64,000 nucleotides of DNA, from contig CAVQJI010000058.1 in NCBI GenBank assembly GCA_963712715.1, positions 62,001 through 126,000 of the forward strand, given 5' to 3'. The position numbers and the translations under genes are program-made. This stretch comes from JAFEDN01 sp963712715. GTDB taxonomy: Bacteria; Pseudomonadota; Gammaproteobacteria; Coxiellales; Coxiellaceae. Positions 1-10,331 of the stretch are shown here, one piece after another; the first letter of the stretch is position 1, and each line of letters begins with the position of its first letter. The notes beneath the pieces are model-generated. The model had not been told where the DNA came from, made no database searches, and saw nothing but the letters and a program-made list of their open reading frames with translations.

Positions 1-3000
1 ATTCCATTTTGATGTTATAACCATAGAACGCGGCATTGAGAGTTAAGCGTTCTTTAAAATACATCAGCAATTTCTGTTTTAATACAAATTCTTGAGTCTC
101 TTTATCCACACTCGGCGGGATATAATATTTGGGAAAATATTCATCGGCATGGCTGAGTGTCAGTATTACTAAAAAAATATCAATCGCCACCGTGCTTTTG
201 TATATATTAGGAATTTTTTGGATGAGATCATGGTAATATTTAGAAAAAATTGTTTTAGTATTTAAATTTTCTAAAGCTCTTGAAAAATATTTTTCAATAA
301 TGCCTGTAGGAGGAATTTTTTTAATATCGGCATCCAGCATTAAAATATTCTGGGCTAATCGCCAAAAATTTTCGGTTGACTGAGAATGTTTCGATTCAAG
401 ACTTTTATATAAATAATTTTGGAATGAAGAAAATAGCAATGACTTAAGAGAACAGTTGATTGATGAACTATATATTGAAGCAATGGCCAGAATTTCCGGA
501 ATAAATTTGTCGGTCAGGTTCATCAGCCATTCAGGCACGGTAAAAAGATCCGTATCACGAAAATATAACAAACGAAATAATTTTTTGGGGTCTTTGGAAA
601 GACTTAATATGGATAAAATAATTTCAATGATTTTATGCTCTTCATTGACATTGCTGATATCCTGTAGATTTTTCGGTAATTTCTCTAAACTCGCTAACAG
701 CGTTTTAATTTTCTCTAACGGATATTTAGAGATGACAGAAAGAATTTTTTCAATAATTCCTTTCACTTCGGGTAATAAAAGTAATTCGGAATTTTCCATG
801 TTTTGAATTAATTCTAATACAGGCTTTTGATTTTTTTTAATGGAGGTTAAAAAGCCTTGAGAGCATTGTGGAATTACCGTCTCAACCTTGAGATTACCAT
901 AATCTAGCCATTTAATTTTTAAAGATAAAGCATTAAAAGTAAAATCCAGATTGAGATGATCTTTTCTTTGAGCTTTCATAAAGCGCAATGAAGTGGATAT
1001 GTGATTAACGGAAAGTGAAAAAATGACTAAATAAGGGATCGGCAGCAGCTTATAATCATCAATAATCTTACGTTCTTTTAATTTTTCTAAAAAATTGACC
1101 GGAGAGCTTTTTTTATCCTTTAACCAGATTCGCATGTCCAGATCGTGGGGATTTTTTTTCATTAATAAAGAACGCATTAATCCTCCAAAGGCTTCAATAA
1201 TCAGGGTATTATCAATTTTTGAAATAGCATATGAAATTTTTGCAAAAGTTGTCAAAAGCATCAGAAACTCGGGAGAATCTGCAGTATTATATTTTTGTTT
1301 TATTCTCTTTTCCAGATTATTTTCCAGTGATTTGATGACTTCTGGAATCGTGAGGGTAAATTCGCGAGTGAATGCGTCAGATTTTCTGATTTTATAAACA
1401 GGCGGGCAAATGCTCAAATAAGGCAGAGTTTTTTTTTCAATTTCTGGAGGGATAGACATAATAGGAAACGGTTTTATTTTAAGACGAGGGTCCTGTGATA
1501 CAGGCAGGCAGCGAATGTACAAAGTACTTTGATCACGAAATGTAACAATGATAGTTTTATCGCTATGTGATTTGCCTATTTTGATCACTCTTGAGTTTCT
1601 ATCACCAATATAATTAGTATGGATTTCGGTAGTGAGTGGTAATAGATACTGATATATTTTTTCAATGGATTCGTAAATAACCAGGCGATTGGAGCCTTGT
1701 TGTTGTGTACACAGCATTCGTGCCGGTTGTTTGTCTTCATATCTTTTATTTTCAATAAAATCTGTTATTTTAGAGATTTTTTTATTTATAGTACAATGAA
1801 TAAAATCGTCATTATTGATTGAAAGCAAGTTTCCTAATTTTTTAGCTTTATACTCTGTATGAAATTCATCGGGATGAATGGGAGCGGTATTTTCGACAGG
1901 TTCAGAACTTTTTTTCTCCTGACTTTCGGTTGAAGTCAGGGAAGATGCTTCTCTGTCTGTGGAATCTGACTCGGATTCCATTAACTCAGGTAAACGGATG
2001 TTTTTTTTGATGATTGTGAGAAGTTCAGATAAAAAAACTTGCCCATCCAGACAGGTGACAAAAAAGTTTTTTTCCAGGAGACTCAATTTCCGCTTATTGA
2101 TTAATTTTTCCGGAAAATTAATGATAGTTGATAGTTGATAGTTTATGTTGGGACTATTAGTCTTCGTAAAGCTAAATTCCCACAGAGAATTAGCTATTCC
2201 TAAATTTAATTTTCTAAACTTTAGCACGAGAGGAATGGCTTCCTGAATTTTTTTAATCATTAGTGTTGAATAATTAATATCTTTTGCAATCATGCTCATT
2301 ACTCGTGAGAATAATATAATCAAAATTTTATTTTCAAATTTATACTTAACTGATGAGACAAAATGAGCAAGCATTTTCGCAATAATTTCGAGTAATATTT
2401 TTTTCTCTAATATTTTATATATTTCAGGATCGGGTGTGAATGTTAATTCAATGCTAAATCCTTTTTTTGCTGTGACCATATCATTAGATTCTTCAGGAAA
2501 GAAGAATTTAATAATATCCTCAATTTTTTTTACCGTTAATTCCTGATTTTTCCTAATAGGCTCGAACATATCTATAAAAGGAATATAAATATTTTCATTT
2601 AATCCGTTTATACATGCAAACAGACTTCCGGTTAAAATTTCCCTGTTAGTAAACTTCCCGGAAATAATCAATGAAATAATAAAAAATATTTCTGCTAATA
2701 ATTCAGAAGAAAGATAACGACGAAATTCCCTGGAAGTGTTATGCTTATTGTCAAAAAATTGACTGATTCGATCCATTTCTTTAAAGAGAACGTTGCAGAG
2801 TATGGGGATTAGCATTGCGCTGATTTGCCCGATTATTTTATAATCGTTTGGGAATTTGAAAAGCAATAAAGTAACGGCAAAAAAAGCCAGTTTACCCATA
2901 ATGGCGACAATAATCGGTCTATAGCGGTGGTGATGAACATATAGAGGCGAAAAAATAATCGGGGGATCTGATAAAATTAATTTAGGATAAAATGTAGTGT

Positions 3001-3928
3001 GGTTCAAATCCTGGGTTCGGAGATAGAAAAATGGAAAATGATCAGAATTAATGGGATGAGGTATTTTTTTTGTATAAATATATGCTTTGGGAGCCGCACC
3101 TTCACATTCCAGACTGAAGTGAGACTGCCAGTTAGCGGGAATTGATTCATTGAGAATTTGTAACCTGTTATTAAAAATATTATAAAAATTTTTAATTTTA
3201 ATAATATCAATAGCCAGGCTTGAACTAAATTTCGTAATAGTTTTTTTATAATTGGTTTCTAAAAAAAATATTAATGTTCCTTCTATTTTGACTTCTATCT
3301 CATCCTCTTCGAATTGAATGTCATAGACCGGAAAGAAATTTTTAAAATGCTTATTCAAAAAAAAATGCATTGAATTTTTCAAAGCCTTCTCTTCATTCAG
3401 GCTAAATTTAAGGATTAAATTTTCTGATTTCCTTTCCTGCCAGGTGACCAATAATTCTTTACTGATTGCATTTTTAATATCGTTGCGGCGGTTAAGAAAT
3501 GTCGCGGATGAAAAATCAGTTATTTTGCTATTAATAAAATTAATCCCCGTTAAACTCAACCAGTCCGAAAAAATTGCGGCAGGTATTTTAAGAAACTGGC
3601 TATTTTTTATTCCTCCGCTAATTAAAGGCTTTAACATATCAAAACCAGACAGATAATCGGATAGAAAGAATAATCCATAAAGCATCGTAAAAATTTGTAA
3701 ATTTTCCAAGTGACTTAAAGGTTTTATTTTAGTATTCGTCGGAAATGTTAACTTTAAATTAATTCCTAAATTAACTATTCTGCTTAACAAATAGTAGGAA
3801 AGCTTTATATGCCGGGGCATGGATTTTGAGTATTCTGATAACAGAGCGACTGTTACTGCTGAAAATGTAAAATTAAAAGACTGAGGAACTTTGATGTCTT
3901 CTTCTTTTTTAAAGTTATTTTTATTCAT
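1..3928 (-). CDS. Giant protein with poly(A) polymerase/CCA-type nucleotidyltransferase signature (partial, 3' end missing)
   Basis: An uninterrupted minus-strand reading frame of at least 1309 codons starts at ATG 3928 and leaves the window at base 1. I translated it line by line and found no stop. The start is preceded by a GGATGAG purine stretch. The first ~900 residues match no family I recognise; there are hydrophobic stretches near residues 345-375 and 430-445 and a Ser/Glu-rich linker near 650-680. Around residues 913-931 is FGGLMRS...NPHDLDM, the GG...DxD pattern of the class II CCA-adding/poly(A) polymerase nucleotidyltransferase head. LDFTFNALSLKIKW near 994 matches that family's second motif (RRDFTINAL). 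The known enzymes are about 400 residues and begin with this head, so its place deep inside a giant protein is odd. AT-rich composition and an isolated position suggest an accessory, possibly effector, gene. The ORF is certain; activity is inference. Confidence 0.85.
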   Translation of the reverse strand, partial: MNKNNFKKEEDIKVPQSFNFTFSAVTVALLSEYSKSMPRHIKLSYYLLSRIVNLGINLKLTFPTNTKIKPLSHLENLQIFTMLYGLFFLSDYLSGFDMLKPLISGGIKNSQFLKIPAAIFSDWLSLTGINFINSKITDFSSATFLNRRNDIKNAISKELLVTWQERKSENLILKFSLNEEKALKNSMHFFLNKHFKNFFPVYDIQFEEDEIEVKIEGTLIFFLETNYKKTITKFSSSLAIDIIKIKNFYNIFNNRLQILNESIPANWQSHFSLECEGAAPKAYIYTKKIPHPINSDHFPFFYLRTQDLNHTTFYPKLILSDPPIIFSPLYVHHHRYRPIIVAIMGKLAFFAVTLLLFKFPNDYKIIGQISAMLIPILCNVLFKEMDRISQFFDNKHNTSREFRRYLSSELLAEIFFIISLIISGKFTNREILTGSLFACINGLNENIYIPFIDMFEPIRKNQELTVKKIEDIIKFFFPEESNDMVTAKKGFSIELTFTPDPEIYKILEKKILLEIIAKMLAHFVSSVKYKFENKILIILFSRVMSMIAKDINYSTLMIKKIQEAIPLVLKFRKLNLGIANSLWEFSFTKTNSPNINYQLSTIINFPEKLINKRKLSLLEKNFFVTCLDGQVFLSELLTIIKKNIRLPELMESESDSTDREASSLTSTESQEKKSSEPVENTAPIHPDEFHTEYKAKKLGNLLSINNDDFIHCTINKKISKITDFIENKRYEDKQPARMLCTQQQGSNRLVIYESIEKIYQYLLPLTTEIHTNYIGDRNSRVIKIGKSHSDKTIIVTFRDQSTLYIRCLPVSQDPRLKIKPFPIMSIPPEIEKKTLPYLSICPPVYKIRKSDAFTREFTLTIPEVIKSLENNLEKRIKQKYNTADSPEFLMLLTTFAKISYAISKIDNTLIIEAFGGLMRSLLMKKNPHDLDMRIWLKDKKSSPVNFLEKLKERKIIDDYKLLPIPYLVIFSLSVNHISTSLRFMKAQRKDHLNLDFTFNALSLKIKWLDYGNLKVETVIPQCSQGFLTSIKKNQKPVLELIQNMENSELLLLPEVKGIIEKILSVISKYPLEKIKTLLASLEKLPKNLQDISNVNEEHKIIEIILSILSLSKDPKKLFRLLYFRDTDLFTVPEWLMNLTDKFIPEILAIASIYSSSINCSLKSLLFSSFQNYLYKSLESKHSQSTENFWRLAQNILMLDADIKKIPPTGIIEKYFSRALENLNTKTIFSKYYHDLIQKIPNIYKSTVAIDIFLVILTLSHADEYFPKYYIPPSVDKETQEFVLKQKLLMYFKERLTLNAAFYGYNIKME

Positions 3929-4027
3929 GTCATCTCATCCGTTCAATTTATATAATTCCTGTTTGAGTTTTAAGTATAACTGATCTTATAACTTTCGGAA
4001 AGAATGTGGAGTATATGGTGAGGGTGC

Positions 4028-4213
4028 CCGTACTCGGGCATAGGCGTCAAGTTAAGCGGTTGAACACTAAAAAGCATAGTCATTGCGAGCGTGAGCGAAG
4101 CAATCTAGTTCGAACTTTGTAGAAATTCTGTACTGGATTGCTTCGCTCGCGCTCGCAATGACAGCGTCCTTGAGGAAAAAAACTCTTAGCTTGACGCCTA
4201 TGCCGTACTCGGG
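4028..4213. repeat. Nested palindromic element (164 bp) with 11-bp flanking duplication
   Basis: An element from 4039 to 4202 has inverted ends CATAGGCGTCAAG / CTTGACGCCTATG and is flanked on both sides by CCGTACTCGGG (4028-4038 and 4203-4213). Inside it, 4079-4162, lies a second palindrome (GTCATTGCGAGCG ... CGCTCGCAATGAC). The outer flanks resemble half of the CCCTCTCCCCGTACTCGGG repeat seen near 57800 and 60600. A copy of the same length with about 5 differences is at 60625-60788. The rest of the 310-bp gap between the giant gene and fumC holds nothing else I can identify. Confidence 0.85.
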
Positions 4214-4238
4214 AGAGGGTTAGGGTGAGGGCCTTGAT

Positions 4239-5627
4239 TTACACCATTTTTTCCGGCTTAACTGTTGCGTCAAATTGCTCACCGGTCAGGTAACCCAGGG
4301 CGATGGCGGCTTCGCGCAAGCTGATACCTTCAGCATGAGCTTTTTTCGCAATCGAGGCTGCTTTGTCATAACCGATGACAGGATTTAGCGCGGTCACCAG
4401 CATTAAAGAATGATTTAGATAATACTGAATGCGTTCACGATTTGCGCGCAAACCTGCGATACAATTTTCAGTGAATGAACGGCTGGCGTCGCTAAGTAAA
4501 TAGATTGACTGAATCAGATTGTAGGCGATTACCGGCTTAAAAACATTTAATTCAAAATTCCCCTGAGAACCTGCAATGCCAATGGTGGTATCGTTGCCCA
4601 TAACCTGAAGGCAGACCATGGTCATGGCTTCGGATTGAGTGGGGTTAACTTTGCCGGGCATAATGGAAGAGCCGGGTTCGTTCTCGGGAAGAATCAACTC
4701 GCCCAGACCACAACGAGGCCCTGAGCCCAGCCAGCGAATATCATTGGCTAATTTCATCAGCGCACAAGCCAGCGTTTTTAGCACGCCACTGGTCAGCACC
4801 AGCTCGTCGTGGGAGGCGAGGGCGGCAAATTTATTGGGAGCGGAAATAAATGGGAGCCCGGTTAATTCAGCAACGTGCGCTGCGGTTTTTACTGCAAATT
4901 CGGGATGGGTATTGAGTCCTGTTCCGACGGCGGTGCCGCCGATCGCCAGACGAAAAATATAAGGCAAAACATCACGAATGGCACTGAGGCTGAGATCTAA
5001 TTGCGCCACATACCCAGAAAATTCCTGGCCTAATGTCAGCGGCACCGCATCCTGAAGATGAGTACGGCCGATTTTAATAATATCGGTGAATTCCTGTTGT
5101 TTTTGCTGCAAAGCATCGCGCAGTTTAGTCACAGCAGGAATTAATCTATTAACCAGCATTTCCGCGGTCGCAATATTGATGGCGGTTGGAAACGTGTCGT
5201 TGGAAGATTGCGACATATTGACATCGTCATTCGGATGGACTGGTTTTTTGCTGCCAAGTTCGCCGCCCGCCAATTCAATAGCGCGGTTGCTAATAACCTC
5301 ATTGACATTCATATTGGTTTGCGTGCCGCTGCCGGTCTGCCAGATTTTCAGCGGAAAGTGCGCATACAGTTTACCGCTAATCACCTCATCAGCGGCTTCC
5401 ACAATCAGTTTAGTTTTCTCCAGCGACAACTGCCCCAATTCCTGATTAGTCAGCGCCGCCGCTTTCTTCAAAATCCCGAACGCCCGAATCAACTCCGGCG
5501 GCATCAATTCCCGCCCAATCGCAAAATTATGCAGCGATCGTATCGTCTGCGCCCCCCCATACTGGTCAACCGGCACCTCCACCTGCCCCATACTATCCGA
5601 TTCAATCCGCGTCGCATTTTTTTTCAT
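4239..5627 (-). CDS. fumC: Fumarate hydratase class II
   Basis: Class II fumarase, which reversibly hydrates fumarate to L-malate in the TCA cycle as a cytoplasmic homotetramer. The 462-residue product carries the lyase-1 signature GSSIMPGKVNP in its central helical bundle, the N-terminal GQVEVPVDQY...GAQT segment, and WQTGSGTQTNMNVNEV, which forms part of the substrate site. Length is normal. I chose ATG 5627 (MKKNATRIES): it has GGTGGGAAG just upstream, while the frame extends to a TTG at 5651 that would run into the tRNA 3' region. The gene stands alone between a palindromic repeat and the tRNA. The small differences from the usual WGAQTQRS (GGAQTIRS here) are unusual but lie outside the catalytic signature. 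Confidence 0.95.
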   Translation of the reverse strand: MKKNATRIESDSMGQVEVPVDQYGGAQTIRSLHNFAIGRELMPPELIRAFGILKKAAALTNQELGQLSLEKTKLIVEAADEVISGKLYAHFPLKIWQTGSGTQTNMNVNEVISNRAIELAGGELGSKKPVHPNDDVNMSQSSNDTFPTAINIATAEMLVNRLIPAVTKLRDALQQKQQEFTDIIKIGRTHLQDAVPLTLGQEFSGYVAQLDLSLSAIRDVLPYIFRLAIGGTAVGTGLNTHPEFAVKTAAHVAELTGLPFISAPNKFAALASHDELVLTSGVLKTLACALMKLANDIRWLGSGPRCGLGELILPENEPGSSIMPGKVNPTQSEAMTMVCLQVMGNDTTIGIAGSQGNFELNVFKPVIAYNLIQSIYLLSDASRSFTENCIAGLRANRERIQYYLNHSLMLVTALNPVIGYDKAASIAKKAHAEGISLREAAIALGYLTGEQFDATVKPEKMV

Positions 5628-5652
5628 TGTTTTCTTCCCACCGTAAATCAAG

Positions 5653-5726
5653 TGCCCCGGAGAGGATTTGAACCTCTGACCTGTCCCTTAGGAGGGGACT
5701 GCGCTATCCAGCTGTGCCACCGGGGC
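5653..5726 (-). tRNA. tRNA-Arg (anticodon CCT)
   Basis: Read on the minus strand, 74 nt fold into a full cloverleaf: acceptor GCCCCGG pairs with CCGGGGC, the D-loop has AGCTGGATAG, the anticodon stem-loop is CCC-CTCCTAA-GGG with anticodon CCT, and the T-arm is AGAGG-TTCAAAT-CCTCT. The discriminator base is A. The three bases after it are CTT-like rather than CCA, so CCA must be added after transcription. It decodes the rare arginine codon AGG. It lies 25 bp upstream of fumC on the same strand. Confidence 0.95.
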
Positions 5727-5788
5727 ATATAGCCTGACAATTCCCGGTGAATTTTAACAGATTGATTTAATAAAATAAATCACCCTTA

Positions 5789-6015
5789 TAAAAAACCAGC
5801 AGGGCTCCCGCATTAAAATTTACACAAAAAAGGGAATAAGTTTTTTGTACTTCGTCATTGCGAGCGTCAGCGAAGCAATCCAGTTCGCACTTTGATCAAA
5901 GCTCGGTACTGGATTGCTTCGCTGACGCTCGCAATGACGATGAGAAACGTACCTATTACACTAGAAATAACCATTTTTGCGCAAATTTTAATGCGGGAGC
6001 CCTGTAAAAAACCAG
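5789..6015. mobile_element. MITE-like element (205 bp) with 22-bp perfect terminal inverted repeats and 11-bp duplication
   Basis: The element spans 5800-6004. Its ends, starting CAGGGCTCCCGC and ending GCGGGAGCCCTG, are perfect 22-bp inverted repeats. It is flanked by direct copies of TAAAAAACCAG (5789-5799 and 6005-6015). It contains a copy of the common GTCATTGCGAGCG palindrome at 5854-5938. It encodes no protein. It lies just upstream of the efflux adaptor gene and may affect its promoter. Confidence 0.8.
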
Positions 6016-6089
6016 CGACTCCCGCTGTATTCAGCGAAAAAAAGTGGTATGATAATGCCATATTATTTTATCTTAAAGAATGAGGATAT

Positions 6090-7196
6090 ATGGCAAAGCG
6101 CATCATTATTGTCATCATTGCCCTGGCAATTTTGTTTGGAATTGTTTTTGGATTTCACGCCTTCAGAACCATCATGATCGGTAAGTACATCAAGAACATG
6201 TTGCAGGCCCCTGTTACGATTTCTACCGCAGAAGCCAAACTCCAAACCTGGCGCCCTACTTTACGCGCGGTAGGTAACCTTTCGGCTGAGAACGGAGTGG
6301 ACGTCAATTCACAGGTCCCCGGTCAGGTGATTAAAACGCTGTTTACTTCCGGTGAAAATGTAGCGAAAGGCGATCAGCTGATTCAGTTAGATGACGCTCT
6401 TGACCAGCAAACTTTAAAAACCCAGCAGGCACAGCTAAAATTTGCGGAAGAAGATTATAACCGTAAAAACACCCTGGCCCAGAAAAAAGTCATTGCGCAA
6501 AGCGATCTGGACCAGTCTTACAAAGCTCTAAGCCAGGCCCAGGCGGCGGTGGCGTCTGCTCAGTTAAGTATTGAATACAAAAAAATTAAGGCTCCCTTTA
6601 GCGGCCGTCTCGGAATTAGCCAGGTAAACGTCGGGCAATTCATTGCTTCCGGTCAGCCATTGGTGCCGCTGCAACAGATGGACCCGCTGTCCGTAGATTT
6701 CTCTTTGCCGGAGCAGCAGTTAAAACTTCTCTATAAAAACCAACCGGTACAACTTACTGTTGATATGTATCCGAACCGGGTTTTTTCCGGAAAAATTACC
6801 GCGCTGAATTCCAAAGCCGATCCTGCTACACACACTATCAGTGTGCGCGCCACGGTTCCCAATCCTAAAACCGAACTGTATCCCGGAATTTTTACCGTGG
6901 TTAATGTGGTTCTACCGGTGCAAGAATCGGTGGTCACATTACCGCAAACCTCAATCGCTTACAGTCTGCATGGCAATTCAGTTTACGTAGTGGTCGACAG
7001 TGGTAAAAAAGACGAAAAAGGCAAACCCATCCTCATCGTGGAACAACGTTTTGTCACTGTGGGGGACCGAAAAGGCGATCTGGTAGCTATTTTAAGCGGC
7101 GTGAAAGCCGGCGAGCAGGTCGTTAACGCCGGACAATTAAAACTACAGCCCGGTTCGCCTGTCAACGTGGATAATAGCATTAAACTGAAAGAGTAG
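6090..7196 (+). CDS. RND efflux pump periplasmic adaptor (HlyD/AcrA family)
   Basis: Membrane-fusion subunit linking an inner-membrane RND pump to an outer-membrane channel. The 368-residue protein begins with one hydrophobic anchor (residues ~4-24, no lipobox), followed by a lipoyl half-motif (NGVDVNSQVPGQVIKTLF), a helical hairpin rich in Gln/Ala (~105-150), the second lipoyl half (YKKIKAPFSGRLGISQVNVGQ is the family's typical turn) and a beta-barrel region. Start ATG 6090 has GAGGATAT upstream. The pump gene begins 5 bp after the stop, so the two form an operon. No outer-membrane TolC-type gene follows. Substrate cannot be read from sequence. Confidence 0.9.
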   Translation: MAKRIIIVIIALAILFGIVFGFHAFRTIMIGKYIKNMLQAPVTISTAEAKLQTWRPTLRAVGNLSAENGVDVNSQVPGQVIKTLFTSGENVAKGDQLIQLDDALDQQTLKTQQAQLKFAEEDYNRKNTLAQKKVIAQSDLDQSYKALSQAQAAVASAQLSIEYKKIKAPFSGRLGISQVNVGQFIASGQPLVPLQQMDPLSVDFSLPEQQLKLLYKNQPVQLTVDMYPNRVFSGKITALNSKADPATHTISVRATVPNPKTELYPGIFTVVNVVLPVQESVVTLPQTSIAYSLHGNSVYVVVDSGKKDEKGKPILIVEQRFVTVGDRKGDLVAILSGVKAGEQVVNAGQLKLQPGSPVNVDNSIKLKE

Positions 7197-7201
7197 CCGG
7201 T

Positions 7202-10200
7202 ATGATTAAATTCACTGATATCTTTATCCGCCGCCCGGTACTGGCTATGGTTGTCAGCCTGCTGATTTTCATCTTCGGAATACGGGCTTTAGGTGAATTG
7301 CAGGTGCGTGAATATCCCAAAATGGAAAATACGGTGGTCACCGTCACCACGGTATATCCCGGCGCTTCCGCAGAAGTCGTGAAAGGATTTGTGACGACCA
7401 TTCTGGAAAAAACAATCGCCAGCGCTGAAGGCATTGATTACATGACTTCCACCAGTAACGATAATGTCAGCGTCATCACTGCCTTTATAAAATTAAACTT
7501 TGACCCTAACGCGGCATTTACCGATATTATGAGTAAGGTGGCGGAAGTGCGCGGCACTTTGCCTTCCAACTCCAAAGAACCCGTCATTCAAAAAGATACT
7601 GGTCAGACTACTGACTTAATGTATATCAGTTTCAGCAGCGACAAAATGAATCCTGAACAAATTACCGACTACATCACCCGCGCCGTCGTGCCTGTACTTG
7701 AAACCGTTTCCGGCGTCTCCAAAGCAGAAATTTTGGGCGCTAAAACTTTCGCCATGCGTATCTGGCTCAATCCGTCGCGCATGGCGGCATTAAACATTAC
7801 GCCCTCGGATGTTTCCCAGGCTTTATTGAATAATAATTATCAATCCACGGCTGGCAAAACCAAAGGGGAATATGTGGCGATTCCCATTGCGGCGGCCACA
7901 GGTTTGGAAAGCGCCGAAGGATTTAAAAATATCATTATCAGAGCCATTAAAGGTAAAGTGATTCGACTGGGCGACGTCGCCAATGTAGAACTGGGTTCCG
8001 CGGATTACGAATCTTCTGTTATTTTTAACGGCCGGAAAGCCATTTTCGTGGGTATTGATTCCACCCCAGTGGCAAACCCCCTGACCGTGATCAGTGACGT
8101 TCGCAAGGTTTTACCCAATCTGGAAAGAAGTTACCCGTCGGCTTTACAAAGTAAAATCGTTTATGACGCCACTATCTATATTAAAGCCTCCGTCCAGGAC
8201 GTATTAATGACGATTGTTGAAGCGTCCGTCATCGTTATCGTGGTTATCTTTATGTTTTTGGGATCGCTGCGGACCGTGCTGATTCCTCTGGTCACCATTC
8301 CCTTATCGCTGGTTGGCGTATTGGGGATTATGCTGATGTTGGGCTACTCCGTTAACGTATTAACTTTGTTAGCGCTGGTGCTGGCCATCGGCATGGTCGT
8401 GGATGACGCCATTGTGGTGGTGGAAAATATTTATCGACATATTGAAGAAGGTATTGCTCCTTTTCAGGCGGCGATCAACGGCGCCCGGGAAATCGCCATG
8501 CCGATCATTTCCATGACCATCACTTTGGCGGCAGTCTATGCCCCGATCGGTTTGATGGGCGGGTATGACCGGTGCTTTATTTACCGAGTTCGCATTCACA
8601 CTGGCCAGTTCGGTGATTTTGTCGGGAGTTATCGCGCTCACACTGTCGCCGATGATGTGTTCGAAATTACTGACCATCGACATCGGCAAAAGCAAAATAG
8701 TGCATTATATTGATACGCGTTTTGAAAAACTTAAAAACTTTTACCAGCTTCGGTTGCACAATATTTTGAATTACCGGCCGGTCACGGTGGTATTTGCCAT
8801 CATTGTGCTGGCGAGCTGTGTGTTGCTTTACGGTACTGCCCAGCAGGAACTGGCGCCGGAAGAAGATCAAGGAGTATTATTCGTCGGCACATCCGGACCG
8901 CAATATGCCAATTTAAATTATATGGAAACCTATACGAATCGAATTAACCAGATATTCAGTTCTTTTCCCTCGGTGAGTGATTATTTTACGATTAATCGGC
9001 CCAATTCGGCCATGTCTGGCGTGATTATGAAACCATGGGAGTCACGCAGCGTTTCGCAGCGTCAGCTCAACACAGAGTTGCAGCCCAAATTAAAAAGCAG
9101 TGTGGCCGGCGTGCGTGCTATCGTTTATCCATTACCTTCATTACCGGTTGGCGGTAGTCCACTACAAATTCAGTTTGCATTAAACACTATTGAACCTTTT
9201 GAATTTCTGTACCCTTATGCCACTCAGATGGAACAGGCGGCGCAAAAAAGTGGCTTATTTATAATTATTAACAGTGGCCTGAGCTATGACAAACCGCAAA
9301 TCCATCTGGATATTAATCGGGACAAGGCTGCGCAAATGGGTATTAATATGTCGGCCATCGGCAATGCCTTGGCCATTTCTCTGGGGGGCAATAGTATCAA
9401 TCAATTTAATATGGAAGGTCACAGTTATGATGTTATCCCACAAGTGGGTCAGGAGTTTCGTTTCAACCCTGATTCGTTGAATCAGATTTATATTAATACT
9501 TCCAGTAATGTTTTGGTGCCATTATCCACTTTTACGACCATTCAGGAAACCATTAAGCCCAATTCTCTGGTTTCTTTCCAGCAGCTCAATTCCGCCACAC
9601 TGAGCGGCATGATGATGCCTGGGCATACTATTGCCGAAGGTTTGACGTTTTTACAAAACCAGGCTGCTAAAATTTTACCTCCGCAAATCACTTATGATTA
9701 TGCCGGTATGTCGCGGCAATATATCCAGGAAGGCTCGGCGTTGGTTTATACCTTTTTATTTTCGATTATTGTTATTTTTCTGGTGCTGGCCGCCCAATTT
9801 GAAAGTTTTCGCGATCCTTTCGTGATTCTGATCAGTGTGCCGTTATCCATTTGCGGCGCATTAATTCCGATCAGCATGGGCTTCGCGACGATTAACATTT
9901 ATACGCAGATTGGATTGATCACCCTGATTGGATTAATCACCAAACACGGTATTTTAATGGTGGAATTTGCCAATCAGCTTCAGCGCGAAGAAGGTCTGTC
10001 GATTCGCGAAGCCATTGAAAAATCCGCTTCAATCCGCTTGCGGCCTATTTTAATGACTACCGCAGCCATGGTCGTGGGTGTTGTGCCATTATTAATCGCA
10101 ACCGGCGCCGGCGCTGTGAGCCGATTTGATATCGGACTGGTAATCGCGATGGGTATGTTAATTGGCACCATGTTCACTTTATTTGTCGTACCGACCATGT

Positions 10201-10241
10201 ACACGCTGCTGGCCAGAAAACACCAGCCAATGGCGCACTAA
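7202..10241 (+). pseudogene. RND multidrug efflux permease, interrupted by a frame change
   Basis: Inner-membrane proton-driven pump of the HAE1 RND family (MexF/AcrB-like). The reading frame from 7202 (FTDIFIRRPVLAMVVSL, then KMENTVVTVTTVYPGAS) is typical until APIGLMGG at about 8563. The family continuation LTGALFTEFAF appears in the next frame from about 8568 and runs to 10241 (QFESFRDPFVILISVPL, TKHGILMVEFANQ). Four bases (8564-8567) stand where one codon is expected, so one extra base explains the break. Rejoined length is about 1013 residues, normal for the family. If real, the pump is truncated within its first membrane domain; if a sequence error, the gene is intact. It is co-transcribed with the adaptor. 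Confidence 0.85.
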
Positions 10242-10331
10242 ATAAATCCCGAAGTGTCCTGCTCTGAGGGATTCCCATATTTTTTTCAACAGGAAAAAAT
10301 GCAAGAATTGAATCAATTCGTTACTCCTCAG

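Noticed and set aside
456..1397. Plus-strand ORFs at 456-806 and 1095-1397
   Set aside because: They are antisense shadows of the long minus-strand frame, which carries the nucleotidyltransferase motifs.
4639..5732. Several plus-strand ORFs opposite fumC and the tRNA
   Set aside because: They are antisense to fumC, which has unambiguous family motifs.
5789..6015. Transposase or integrase gene associated with the mobile-looking elements
   Set aside because: No frame in the window resembles one; the elements would need a transposase encoded elsewhere.
5892..6083. Short ORFs across the palindromic repeats, coding things like ASLALAMT or HCERERSNPVR
   Set aside because: The same peptides recur at every copy of the GTCATTGCGAGCG palindrome; they are by-products of the repeat and have no ribosome sites.
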